Below are positions 46,050-58,903 of a stretch of DNA of 64,000 nt, piece after piece. This stretch comes from Macropodus opercularis (Eukaryota; Chordata; Actinopteri; Anabantiformes; Osphronemidae): positions 18,076,501 to 18,140,500 of the forward strand of contig CM061090.1 in assembly GCA_030770545.1 (NCBI GenBank), given 5' to 3'. The notes beneath the pieces were generated by a model, which did not search any database, was not told where the DNA came from, and was given only the letters and a program-made list of their open reading frames with translations. Both the position numbers and the translations under genes were made by a program. The first letter of the stretch is position 1. Every line of letters begins with the position of its first letter.

Positions 46050-48834
46050 CAGTCAAAGCATTTTTCATTGAGCTTTGCATATTTACAGAGTTTATATAAG
46101 ACAAGAGGTTATTTGTAAGAATACTGAGTTTAAAATCTTAATTTCTCTTTGTATACAAACACTTTTCAAACATTTAATAGTTTGGAGGTTTCTCCATTTA
46201 ACCACCACTCTCCGTCGTAGTGAAAGTGTACTAGACATTCCAGCGCTGTTGCCATGTTAATTCAGAATTTTGCTGAAACAATGCTGAGAATGGTTGCTGT
46301 CATCACACCGTGAGGAATTCAAAGCGCTTGATTTGCACACGCTCCCACCAACATTCGGATTCTTTGCCCATTTACGGCTAAAGGTTTTATCTTCATAATG
46401 TGCAGTGACGCAGAAAAGGTTCGGTCGTGGCGTTCTGGGGATTCGATGAAATGAAAACAGCTGTTGCTACATTTTTTTCTATGGTAGACAAGCGAGGATT
46501 AGTACTTTAAACATTTAAACAGCTGTTTAAGGGACGACTTCTTTAAATGCATTATGTGAAAAAGGAAGAGCTGCTAATGATGCTCGGAGGCATCAGGAGG
46601 AAAAAGTTTAGGGCAAAAATTAAAAGCCTGTTTAGCCCCTTAAGCTGTTATAACAACACTATGATTTGTACATTTGGCAGTTCAGGGAAAACAAAAACAA
46701 GACAAGCCAGATGTGTAAAATCATCCGTTACAACTGGATGATCAGATTTACAGTATGTCAGCAGTTTACCAAGTATAATAAATCAATTGACTTTTGTCAT
46801 AATGTAATAACAGCAAGGCGTCCATGTGCGGCATCATACGGCATCGCCCTGTTTGTTTTTATAGCAGTAAAAGCTTTTCTGTCATTTGTTATGCAGTTCC
46901 AACATACTGTACAACCTTGTCTACGCGTAGATGTCATGTCTTTTCGTACATAAACTGTTTTTCCTTTAACTGTTGTATTTACCGTCTGCCTTAGGGGAAT
47001 ATAACTGTTGTTGTTAAAACCGTGTCAAAATATACGTGTCCTGGAGGTCCATGGCTGATTTCAATTTGTCTTGTATACAAATTTATCTCAGGTAATTTAA
47101 GTACCGTAGTGTGTTATGCTGAAACCAGTGTCTTAAATTTAACTGGAAATACAGATGTCTGGGTTTTTGGTTTTTTTTTAGCCTTGTGAAAATATGTTTG
47201 CTTCAAAACTTAAACCATTATCTAATTAAATCCTTAACTATTGGGCATTTTGTTTGTTTGTTGATCACCAAAGGAGTCAGTTTCTCTATATATGTGTCAA
47301 CTAAAGCACTGTCCTCTAAGACAACATATTCCAATATGTATATAATATATATAAATATTCAATAACAATACTCCTGCACACCAGAACTACAACACGGCAG
47401 CACCAAGGTACACATTCGATTTGCTGGGTGGTGGTCTTCCTCTCGTTAGCGACTATCTGCACACTAAACGACATTACTACCATGAATGACGGTAAACTTG
47501 TACAGCCTTGACTCGAGGACTCTAACAGAAATGAATCATTAATCAGCGTTTAATCAGTGTGTCCACAGGCCGTTTAGTCGCTCAGGAAATCTACTCCCAA
47601 ACCTGCGGGCCATGACCTCTGTGGGCTTTGGGCTCAGTGTGCTGTTCTGCTCTGAGCAGCAGGGGGCGTCAGACGACTGTTTTTAATTCTAGATGGACCT
47701 GTGTGTTTCTGTAGCATGACTATGAAGCGTTTGTGTGTCAAGTGAAGCAACATAAGCTAATAACAATACTTTCCTGTTTGTTTAAAGGACACTTCCTGTA
47801 TTTGACATCCACACATAGTGTCCCAACACTCTTAGTGATTAGTGGTCCAGTTGTTCAGATGCCTACCCAGCATGCCTTGTGTCTGCTCAAAATCTGGGCC
47901 CATCCACGCTCGAATCCGATGCAGCAGAAACCGATCAGGCTGAACTGATGTGGTGAAGAAATCACCTGGGAGTGAATTTTCATTTTAATACTGTACAACT
48001 GACAATCTTTTTGTACAACGACCATAATACCATATAAATAACCTGGAACGTTGCCCTTAGGCTCAACTAAAGCTAAATAAAACATAAAACATAAGTAAAG
48101 CTGATTTACTTACAGGGGATATACATACAAACTGTATAGTTAAATGAAATACATTGAAAGCAGCAAAGGTTGTTGTTATCTAGCGCTAGAGTTAATGCAT
48201 GTGCTTCTGTAGACAAACCACTGATATAATGGTCTGACTTTGACATCAATACAATCCTTGTGTTGTCTCATTACAGTTGGCAAGTAGACATGAACAAAGT
48301 TGAAAAGTTTGTCGTTGACCCTCACGTGCGTCGCTGTATCTATATTATACACATTTTTAAATTGTACATTTTCTTCTCTAAACACTTCCTTCAAAGAGCA
48401 AAAAGACAGACCACGAATGGCTACAGCCACAGTGGGGGTAGGTCGGAGCGCCCTGGAACCCAGAACCAGTCATAGACAAATATGCAAGTCTTGGAATTTG
48501 GGTTAATTTCTTTTCATGCTTTTAAAAGTCACAGTGATTTTTACTTGGCAGTAAATAAAACAAAGCTGCAACAGAGATTAGGAAAAAATTCTCTCAAATT
48601 CTTTTTAAGAGACATCTTGTTGTAATTCCAGATATTTCAGTTTCAAGAGGCGGCTGATTTCAGAGCGTTCCCACCATAAATCCCACTCCCACCTGTGGCC
48701 CTCAGTAATGAATGACATTTTATCTACGATCAGAAGTCTGCATAGCACATTGTACACAGTATGAGTCCAAGTCAGTTACTGGGCCAAGCTAAAGATGACG
48801 TTCTCTTCCCGGGCCTCCGCCAGTCAGCCAGAAG
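46050..48834. other. Convergent 3' region between sec24d and kcnip4
   Basis: Sec24d (plus) and kcnip4 (minus) end here, tail to tail, 3.15 kb apart by stop codons. The stretch is AT-rich with no supported exon and probably holds the kcnip4 3' UTR. I find no canonical AATAAA on the minus strand between 45.7 and 48.8 kb, so the kcnip4 3' end is unresolved; an ATTAAA variant (minus strand) occurs near 47980. Confidence 0.5.
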
Positions 48835-50809
48835 TTAAAGTACGTTCTCAAAGAGGTGCATGGATCGCATGATGTTCTCATCCTGTGGACGAAAAAAACA
48901 ACAGGAAAGAGCAATGAACAAATGCCAGAGTGCCAGCTCTGGTGAGAGCAGCCGTCTCGGAGCGTCGGGCTTACGTTTTGGCAGCAGTCGATGAACTCGT
49001 CAATGGTCACCACTCCGTCTCTATTCTTGTCCATCTTCTGTTGGACGCAGAGAGACGACAAAGCGTGAGAAACAAACTGAAGACGTTCTGCTTAAAGCTC
49101 CTTTACCCCGAGTGACGCGTGCTGAGCGGCGAACCACTTGCCTGGAAGAAAACTTCGACGTGCTGGCGAGGCGTCTCCTCTTTGAGGACGGGGTACGTGC
49201 ACTTCCCCATCATGTCATAGATGGCCTTCATGATGTCCAGCATTTCCTGTGACACGAGGTAAAAACGGATCAGCTCGGACCAGCCATTCATCACTTTCTC
49301 CGCATGCTGAGGCTGAGAGATTTCGGCTGCTGACTCATTTTAACTGAGGGGAAATGGAATTAGATCGGAGCTGTTCAAGAGCGTGACGAAACGACATTAA
49401 AAAGAAAAACAATGCACCCGTTACTCTGAATAATTCACACACTTCACTGTCATTCAGACTCTCAATTTGAATGAAATGCTCCTCGTGAAAACTATTCCAG
49501 TGAGGATTGTGTATTATAGAAAGCATAACAATAAGCCACATTACTATGGTCTTTGATGAAATATCTGAATAATTATTTGATAAATTACCTTTAACTTTTG
49601 GGTTTCAGTGAACCTTTGTGCCAGCTATTGGATGGAGAGCCATGAGCTTTGGTTGCACTGCAACTCTGCTCAGTCCCCAAGTTCTCATCTGACACTGCTG
49701 GTTGTCTTAACAGATTAACCAAACAAAACAATTCAGAAGAACATCTTTATTATTGACTCCATACACTCACTGGCCCTGCAGGTACTAATTCAATCCAGTG
49801 CAGCTACTCTGCCACCAATTTTACTTTTACTTTTAAGTCCAAAAGGTTCTAATTTATCAGTGTCTAAGCTGACGCTGTCAGAAAAGTGTTAATTCAGCCA
49901 GATCTTTATTATTGAGGACACAGTGGGAGCTGGAGGTGTATTGGTTTCTATTATTAGCTCAACGAGTCCGTATACAAAGGTGCATATGTGGGTCTTAAAG
50001 GAACGCACCTCCTTAGTGATGTATCCATCTTTGTTGATATCATAAAGGTTGAAAGCCCAGTTGAGTTTTTCCTGGACTGTGCCTCGCAGCAGGATCGAAA
50101 GGCCCATAACAAAGTCCTGAGATCAGTGCAAACACAAATACATACTTAAAAACATACTTCAGAAGCTGTGATGCAAACAAAAACAACAATACGCACCAAT
50201 GTCGGTACAGTACTAGGTACAAATTAGAAGCAAAAAAAGAAAGAAAGATGCGATAAATCAACGATACCTCATTATTCAAATTATTAGCCGACTCATAATC
50301 AGTGCTGGTCTGCGGGGAGTCCCTGTACTTTTATGCAGAACCGTAAGAGCACAGTGATGACAGCTTTTCTGTCCTAATAAGCAAATACATGCCCTTCATA
50401 AATATTAATTACATGTTGACAGCATCTCAAGTAGACTTGCATGAGCTAAATTCAAATTATCGGGTTTGCTGGTTACATAATGCTCCCGTAAAATGTCTCA
50501 GAGGGCTAAAAAAAAAACCCAAAAAACAACCCTGTTACAATCGAACTACTTGTGCAGCAGCGTGTACGTCTGCGTAAATGTACTGCAAACACACACACAG
50601 TGCACTACTTCATGTGAATGGGTTGAACTACTGAGCAATACTGTATGAGCAAAACGTGGCTTACCTCAAAACTCACAGAGCCATTGTGATCTGTATCAAA
50701 TGCAGTGAACAGGAAATGTGCATACGTTGAAGCATCTGCGAAGAGCGAGAACAAACGGACGCATTTAAGCGAAGGGAAAGAAAAGCTGTGTTGGTTGGAG
50801 TACGGACAT

Positions 50810-50846
<37 letters not shown>

Positions 50847-53800
50847 CAACGCGGAACAAACCTCCTTGTGGGAAGAACTGTGAGTAGATGTCCTTAAACG
50901 TGTCTTCATTGACGACTCCGCTGGGGCATTCCTGCAGAAAATCGAATTGCACAGGTCAAGTCGGCCTCTGTTGTTGAAGCCTGTGCCTTTAATCGAACTT
51001 CACGATGTTCCAATCGCGGTGCAACATGTAGATGCTGTGTGTTTGGCTGAAAAATCAACTTAATGTAGGAGGTGATGTGTGCACTGCTGCAGTTAAACTC
51101 TCAAAATGGACACTATTTGGTGTGTAGGTTATTTTTTTTGACCTAATTTAAGAAATACCTAATTTATTTCTCAAAGAATCCAACATGTACAGTACACACA
51201 ATTACACAATTATTTGGTCGCTCGACCGAAAGAGCTAAAATCTGTGTTTTTCAGAAGTGTGACGTCATTGATGGGTTTCACAGGTGCAAAAAAATCTGAA
51301 TGTTTAAACCAGACAGAGCCCAATGGTTTGCTAATCTCTCGGTAACTGCATTTGCTTGGATGTGATGGATGGATGCATTTAGAAGGATGGCGCGTGATTC
51401 TGTCAGGGGTTTTTCATTTCATTTTTCCGACCCACCGGCTTCTCAGACCGCGTCTAACAGATAAAGGTTGTTCAGCTCAGTTGGCAGCTTGTGGCTAAAC
51501 TTTGCTAGATCTCTCATCCACAGACATTCAAGCTGACCCAGCACAGGTCATGTGGTAGCGGAAAAGACTGAAAAGACCACATGCTCTTACATAACGAATG
51601 GTTTTATCCATTTCCGAGTAAAGGACCGACCAACGGCCGGGAGGACGACCTTGTTCAGAAGCGCCGGCGAGTCTTCGAGTCCGGTTCATGCGCGGTGCGA
51701 GGCTGCCCGCCGCTCTCTCTGGCAGGATATTGAATTTAGAAACAAGAGGAAATGTTCCAACCCGCGAGGACGGTTTCTGCACTAGGAGGCATGTTTTTCT
51801 CTACAGATAACACGCTGTGTGCCATAGCAGAGGCTGCGGTAAATTAAAAACGAGAATCAGATTGTACAAGGAGAGGCGAGAATAACACAAACACATCTCA
51901 CATACAACAGTCACTTAAGAATGAGGAAATGGAAAATGTCAGTGCGCTATCAAAACTGGGTTTAAAAACTCCTACTGCGCCTTTTTTTTGGGTTTACTGG
52001 GAGAGAAACAGTCTCAGTTTGAGACGCGGTAGATGAATCACAGACCTCACCGGGTTTTCCTAATTCCTCACATCATGTCACATCAGCGACTTTGGGGAGA
52101 AACAGACTTTGGGGAGTTCGAAATCAAGAGGCAGCCTTGTTGTTTTGCATCACACAGACTTTTTCTTTGCTTCTGGATGAGGCAGCAAGGTTGCGCGAGT
52201 CCCCCGACACGGCTCCTCTGCTGTCTCAGACCCGGTTGTGTAACTCGTGGGGTGACGCGAGGTCAAGTATTTGGGGAAGGTAAGGAGAGAGAATGAGCTC
52301 AACTCTCTCTCCCTCAACATGATGTCTCTGTGTCGATAAACAGTTGAGGTTGATTGAAAGCAATTTGAGCATTTTGAGCTATAGTGGGAACAACCAGCCT
52401 CACTCTGTCTAAATCTAAAGCGAGAAGGCTTTATTCTTTGGTATGTTGCACGTTGGGCTTTCTCCTGTTTTTTAAACCATTTGATGCCATACTGTCTTCA
52501 TAGCTTCCGTTAATTAGAGCTTTACATTCTCCTACATTTACAAGAAGGCCTGTCAACAGCGTTACAAAACGAAGGCATCTGATCGTATCTGACCATTTCA
52601 TGAAGCCGCTGGAGGCGAGGCAGATTTTTCCAATCAAGAACGAAGCCAGTGTGAAGTTGACACACACACGACGCAGCTTGCGCGCAATTCAATTTAGACT
52701 TCAGTGAAACCGTGGCACTCACTTCATGACGGCCTTAAGGTTGGATGTTGCTAAGCTAAAAGTCAGATTCTCAATTTCCTGTTTTGGGGGGGGATGGAAC
52801 AGAACCACAGATATTTTACATTTCAAGTTTAAGGACCGTGTGCGAGCATCTTGAGACAGATGGATTTTGAGCAGATCAGACTTTGCTTTCTTTAATCTGT
52901 CATTCCCACACAGAGTAACGGTCGGTTAGATTAGATAGATTTTTTTTTGTGGATCTAAAATGAGCAGAAAACAGGGGAGTGCTTTATGTTGCGTGACGTC
53001 CAATGAGGATGTCGTTTTTCACTTCCATTATCGGGCGACAGTCTCGTTACACGCACATAGAGGTCAGCAAATGTATTTGCGTTCGTTTGATACACTTGTA
53101 AAATTAACTCATCCGTGGTAATAAAATCACAAATACAATCTGTGAAATGCAAATCCGGCCAAGCATGAAATGTCTTTTCGTGACTTGTGAAGTGATGCAG
53201 CAAGAAGTGACAAAGGGAATAATAATGCTGTGACCAGTGATATCATCGCCAATGGAAGAGAAGGAAGGAAAAGGCCTTAAACTACTGCTCTCAGCTGTGA
53301 ACTTTAAAGCCAGGTAGGTCTATACAGACATAAGGACAATATTGTTTTTCCTTCTGGGGTCAAAGGATTTTAAACCTTTGAGGTGATCCTTGTTCAGTGC
53401 TGCCTGAAAACGCAAGCTCCACTCCCCGATATGTAGACACTTTGAGTAGCTGCGGGAGAATGACTGTGCAAGACAAACGACCTCATCTATCCACACACAT
53501 TAGAGGCATTTGATTTGCTTTGAAACTGCAGACACCAAGGACAAAGGGCCATATTTCTCATCATAGGAACCACGCCAGCCTCTATTCGTCTGGCTGGCGT
53601 TAAAAGCCTGCCCTTATTCTGTCGGTGTCACTGGGTTAGGGCAAGATAAAGATGAGCTCTTTGACCCTGGAGCTTCCCAGCTTCTTGAGAGCCACACAAA
53701 GGCTTTTTCATACCTGTCATTGCTTTTTATCTTTGTGATATTTGGAAAACTGTCGAGCAGCAGAGAGACGTAACTTTGAATAGAATGAAAAGGAAGTTCA

Positions 53801-55492
53801 TTCTTACGGTGAAATAAAAGCACAGCTTGGGAATCACCGGATCAGTTGACTTCAGTCTCTAGAGTCATGTTGCTATTGTGGCTAAAAATTCAATGCAAAA
53901 TCTGTAATGTCAAAAAAGGCACTAGAGGAACCAGGCAGTGAAATTAAAGGCCTCATTAGTACATTTCTTGGCTCTTCTTCTGTCTCCAGTGGAAGTGGAC
54001 TAATGGGCAGGCTTTGCAGGGACTTAGCTGGAGCAAAGTGCAGGCTCAACAGGAAACTGAAGCCTCAAGGGAGTCCAACTATCACAAGACTCTAGCTGGC
54101 TTCCTCTGTGACAATTTTGGGTTGAGTTATTTCTGAGTCGTCTCATTGCAGCTCGCACCAGTGATGCCAGTGAGGAGGGTTGCTTTGATACGGTCTGACC
54201 TCATTTATCCCTGGCACACTGATCAACGGAATTTGTACATAGCAAGATGCGGATGACTCAGCAATTCTCAGACATTCATTATTGTTTCGCTGCTACAGTA
54301 TATGAGAAAGTGGAGGCGACTCCTGGCATGCAGGGGGAGAACCCAGCCCACGGAGCTGAGCTGCGGGACCAACGGTGCTAGGCTTCATGGCGGCCGCGCC
54401 ACTTACGTTCTTGAAGCCTCGGTAAAGGATCTGCAGCTCCTTGCGAGAGAAACGGGTCTGCGATTCCAGCTGTTCCAAGCCCTCCGGGCGGTGGCGGACT
54501 GCGGACAGTTCGAGCTCATCCTCAACGCTGTCTGGAAAAGGAGGAGGGAGACGGTCAGATGCGAACAGTTGCTGGTAGAAAAGTTAAATGAGAATTTTAA
54601 AAGTCCCATCGCGCGAATAGACCTCGCCACAAATGCTACGCAATCAAGAAATTCTCCTCTGTTATTTGCAAACGTAAACAACAGAAACGTGAACAACCTC
54701 CTCTTCTCTACACCGAATCCAACAGCAAAGGTAATTAGCGTTACTGAGACCCCATAAGAAAGTCCTTGTAGAGAGTCTCTTCATAAAAGGGGGCAGCTGA
54801 AGCCAGTGAAACATTTTAATGGGCCTGTAATGATGGCAAATGCTGTCTGGGCTCTGTCACCGACTGCACTGTCCTTGCAGCACAGCATTTGACTTGTCTT
54901 GTTGGCGCCAGGCCCCTCATGTATCTGAAGTGCGACACAGTATCTAAACGCCTCATTAGCTCCAACGGTCTTATTGTGGCACAAGGCGAAAGGCCTCGTC
55001 TTCTAAGAGAGCAAAATTAACTCTGCTGCTGTGGATGAGGAGATAAAGCTGTTTGGGTTCATGCATTGTCCTCACGCAATGTTTTAGTTTTAACAGCGTA
55101 ACGCCACATCATTTCACACATCCAGCGAACATCTGTCTGATGTCAACACCCGCAGAGCAACAATATTCTATGTGAAATGCAAAAACCAAAAGAAAAAAGG
55201 ACTGGAAATGCAGCTTGTGCAATCGTGGGTAAGACTGTAGGGTGTTGAGTATATGCCTATATGCCCCCTCCCCAACCGAGAAGGGCGCGAGAAGGAAAAG
55301 CATCTTAGACACATGAACAGCAACAACAAAGAGACATCAGAGAGAGAGCGAGAGAGAGACAGAGAAAAGTGTGAGAGCCTTGAAAGAGCCACTTGCTTTG
55401 ATTACTGGATGTCGGCTTTTTGGCTGAGGAACATGGAAAGAGCCTCATGAGTCGAGCTCTCACTCCGCGCTTGTGGACAATCTGAGGGTAAC
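48835..55492 (-). CDS. kcnip4: Kv channel-interacting protein 4 (KChIP4), 3' part of the gene
   Basis: KChIPs are EF-hand calcium sensors that bind the N-terminus of Kv4 channels and set their surface level and inactivation. Minus-strand exons are 55492-55397 (cassette), 54531-54407, 50931-50862, 50735-50665, 50116-50009, 49246-49142, 49037-48975 and 48882-48835 (TAA at 48837-48835). Exon sizes 125, 70, 71, 108, 105, 63 and 48 fit the KCNIP gene pattern. The shared core is 196 aa from NSVEDELE, matching the human KChIP4 core length. EF1 is degenerate (CPSGVVNEDTF); EF2 reads DTDHNGSVSFED, EF3 DINKDGYITKEE and EF4 DKNRDGVVTIDE. GTVQEKLNWAFNLYD and DIMKAIYDMMGKCTYPVLKE favour KChIP4 over KChIP1-3. 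The first exon(s), which define the N-terminal isoform, are not in the window, so the gene is partial at its 5' end. Two introns use GC donors. Confidence 0.95.
50811..50843. repeat. (CA)16 microsatellite in a 126-bp kcnip4 intron
   Basis: Sixteen CA units on the plus strand, hence (UG)16 in the kcnip4 transcript. It begins about 18 nt downstream of the 5' splice site of the intron 50861-50736 and fills a quarter of it. Long UG runs beside splice donors are binding sites for TDP-43 and CELF proteins in vertebrates. Confidence 0.92.
50932..54406 (-). other. Kcnip4 intron between the RGFKN exon and the EF1 exon
   Basis: This 3.5-kb intron has a GTAAGT donor and a CTGCAG acceptor. No extra exon, RNA gene or recognisable transposon is visible. 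A 9-bp perfect inverted repeat (ACGCCAGCC / GGCTGGCGT) lies at about 53572-53600. The remaining short frames on both strands lack any family resemblance. Confidence 0.55.
55397..55492 (-). CDS. kcnip4: Kcnip4 cassette exon (N-terminal variable region)
   Basis: Minus-strand TTTCCCAG|GTTACCC opens a 96-nt exon, phase 1 at both ends, so it can be skipped without changing frame. It encodes a basic Cys-containing segment, RARLMRLFPCSSAKKPTSSNQ (written here as RARLMRLFPC followed by SSAKKPTSSNQ), ending in a split Asn codon that joins NSVEDE. This aligns with the human KChIP4 segment KERLMKLLPCSAAK..., which is present in the bL and absent from the bS isoform. The matching end requires a GC donor (CAAA|GCAAGT). 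A GT donor 9 nt upstream (TCCA|GTAATC at 55405) would give a form three residues shorter. Confidence 0.86.
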
Positions 55493-58400
55493 CTGGGAAA
55501 TACAGCATCAGGGCTTATGGTTACCCGGGCAACTAACAGCCTCACAGACACTGGACATGCAAGGGATGGGAGTGTGTTAAAAGGTCAAATGGTCAGAGTG
55601 TGTCAGTCATAGATGGGTCTTCAGGACAACAATCGCATCCATTTTTTTACTCTTACAAGCACCCTGTAGTCTATCAGTGTAAAAGTCAGGTGAATATGAT
55701 ACAGATACATTTAATATCAAGTCTTTTTTCTTCTTGTTGCTAGTAAAGGCAGCTTGACTAACGACTAGTAAACAAAGGAGACCTACGAAAGAATCAAATT
55801 CATGGCCAGGACACACACACACAACTTGCTTGTATAAGTTCACAGCCTTGCTTAAAAGCACACAAATCCATTTCCCCTGTCACTCTAGTCTGTTTATAAT
55901 GAGCTTGTGAGTGCAAAAGTGAAAGCATTTCTCAATCACAACAGCACTTAATTAATTTCAATGCATCAATCACAGGTAAAAAAAGAAGAAGAAGTGCAAG
56001 AACTTGACATGTTTATAACTACAGTTAGTGAATGTGCTGTACCATCAAGACGGCCAACGGGCCTCCCTATAAAACGGGGCTATAAAGGGACGTGGTGGTA
56101 AAACTTACATCACTGAACAGAGGCTTTAAAATTGTGTTATAAATCTGCGACTTGGACTGGAGGATCATGGAGGTCCAGAGGAGAACTGGATGTGTGAAGC
56201 CAGTGTGTGTACTGACGTGAAAACGAAGATTGTTGATAGCACGAAGTCAGTGCATAGTTCAGTGACCCTGGGATGAGGAGACACTGAACCTCTCATCTGT
56301 CCTTGTTACTTGCCTGACACACACCTTGCTTCCTGAGTGGAGAGGACACGCCTGAGTGCTCCCACTGAGGCTGAACTACACAGATGTTGCTTTTGTTACT
56401 AAGATATATTGGTCCTGGCAGCAAGCTGGCTCTATTTGAAGTATTACCATCCTAGATATGGAAATGACAACCTTAGAGCCCAAGGACAACGTGGTGGGCT
56501 CCACTCCATCCTACAGCACCTGAGCAATGTTTGGGATGGAGCGCAAATGGCATCATCTGTGACATCACAAAGGGAATTAAACACGTGAGCATGGAAAAGA
56601 AACTGGATTAACACAAACACAATAAAATGGATCTCCAGAGAGGCATAACGCTTAACCAGGCAGGAAAAGAACACGGCGTCATGACTGTCTGATTAATGTT
56701 TGCCCTTTTACTTTATTGACAAAATCGATTTGACGCTCTAGCATGTGTATAATAACGAGATCAGACAAGAAAGAAGCTCATGCAGTGTCTCGGTCCCCTG
56801 TCAAATGCCAACGTTTGCTGCCTTACTGCTGCATGCATTCAGTTTATTAAAACCTCCAGTTTAGTGACGTTGTCCTGAAGACTCAAGTCTATGATGCAAC
56901 ACGACTCTGTGACCGATTCCATCATTGCGCGCGCACTCACACACTCACGTATTATCGTCATGCCATGCTTTTGCCTTCCTCGAAACAAAAAAAAAAAACA
57001 ACAACAAAACTGTAAGAGCCGGTTGAGTGATGCCTGCCTGGTAGCAGGTAGTAGCTCAGTGCACAGCTCATCACAAATGAAAATTCACAGCCACCTTACT
57101 CGTAAAACCAAAGCTGCCTTTGCCATTTGCCCCGCGGCAGTACAACACAACAAGATTGAAGTCCCTGCAAGGGCTAATAAACAAAGAAAAATGCCTCGGC
57201 AAAACATAATAACCTTGGCACATGCAGTAGTTTCACTGGATCCGTTTTCTACACAGTAGCGTCTATATGAATACAGCAGAACTACGTACAGTGTACTCTG
57301 AATAATACATGTGGCAATAGTACCCTCCCAAATGAGTTTGGAATGATCAATTATACCTCAGCTGCTACACTGCCTCAAGGTTTGGGAACTAGAAGCCATT
57401 CATCTCCAAGGTAGAGTCAACCAATGGGTAAAAGCCCCACTAGCCCTAAATCTATTAGATCCTTGAAATGAAGACAAGGCTGACCAGTGTTTGATATGTG
57501 AAGATGATGGCGACCAACCACATTCGCTGCTAAAACGAACCCGACGCTGAACAGAATGGCACAGTTCAGCGCTGTTCTGTATGTAGTGGTACACCGAGGC
57601 AAATGATGGCCTTGGGGCACGGCACAGATGATTCTATTACAGCAAGTGGAAAAGCCCCACATTTGGTTTAAGATACAAGTTAGAATGATTAAATGGACCT
57701 GTGATGGAGAGCGCGTAGGTTTAATCGGTGTGAAATTGGCCGAGATTGGGTTTTAATTTCAGCCATCGATATCATTCATCATACTCTGCATTTCTCTCTC
57801 TTTCCTTCTCGTCGCAAACCTTTCACTAAATGCAGTCTGAAGCAGCGCAGCCGCACTTTAGCGCATCTTTATCTAGTCCTCAACGTGCACAGCAGAGCTC
57901 CCCGTCGACTCTTAGTAAATCCAAAGAAGCACAGTGGCTGGCTCAACTACAGTATCTTTGATCATTACAAGCCAGCTGGGATTGACAGCCAAGAATTCTC
58001 CTCGCAGCAGTAAATCGCTCATGATCGAAGAAGACTGTCTAACGGGATTTGCGGCTGATGAATGCACCGCGTTTCTTGGCTTTAACAGACTCGCTCGCTG
58101 CGAGGATTCCCATCGATAAGCTCCCACTGCCGATGACAAACTAGCACCTGAACTCAACGCTGATCTTATCTCCAGCCGAACTCTCTCCTAATATGGCCTC
58201 TTCCCAACTCTTGGCAATACAAGACAGAATAATCAAGCAACCAACCTGAGAACATGAAGTTCATCAAAAGGCCGTACTGTGACCACCATTTATGGGAATA
58301 ACGTTTACACTGTAGTGCAGTAGGTCACATCCTGCTCATAGTGTATATCACTATATTCAATACTCAAGATACGTCAGCTGGAATTAAAAATCTGGAGTTC

Positions 58401-58876
58401 CAGCATGATTTCATCAGGTCCTGAGGCACATTATAATCAGCAGCCAATTGCCAACTCCCTCATGTGACTGATGAAATCTGGCGGTGGGCTCTTGTCTTGC
58501 TGCACCTTAAAGCGCCCATGCGTCGCGGTTTGAGCCGCTTCCTTCGACTGAAGCAATTAATCAAACTGCAGAGAGCTGGATCATAGGCTTCTGTTTATCT
58601 CACCATGTTAGCGATTCAGTATCACAGTCATCCGAATCTATATTCCCACGAAAGCCGTGATACCAATGTACCATCGTCAACACATTCACACGCTATGAAT
58701 AAAAGTCCTCGGTTGGCAGATTTTTGTTACCGACAGGAGAAAGTATTTTACACTGGGTTTAACTATTTAATCTGTCTCCTTCAGATCCTTCGAAAAGCTG
58801 CAACACTCACTCATCTTCTGAGCCACGTTATCCTCATCAGCAGCAGCCTATTCCAGATGCCATTTGGGCGAGAGGC

Positions 58877-58903
58877 CACTCACTCTCTCACTCACTCACT
58901 CAC
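58877..58903. repeat. Short (CACT)n microsatellite
   Basis: About 27 bp of CACT/CTCT units in the kcnip4 intron. Confidence 0.8.

Noticed and set aside
48835..55492. Assignment to KCNIP1, KCNIP2 or KCNIP3
   Set aside because: The core reads closer to KChIP4 (GTVQEKLNWAF, DMMGKCTYPVLKE, FDTDHNG, and the LPC-type cassette). KChIP2 shares the cassette style but differs in the core. A tree would settle it.
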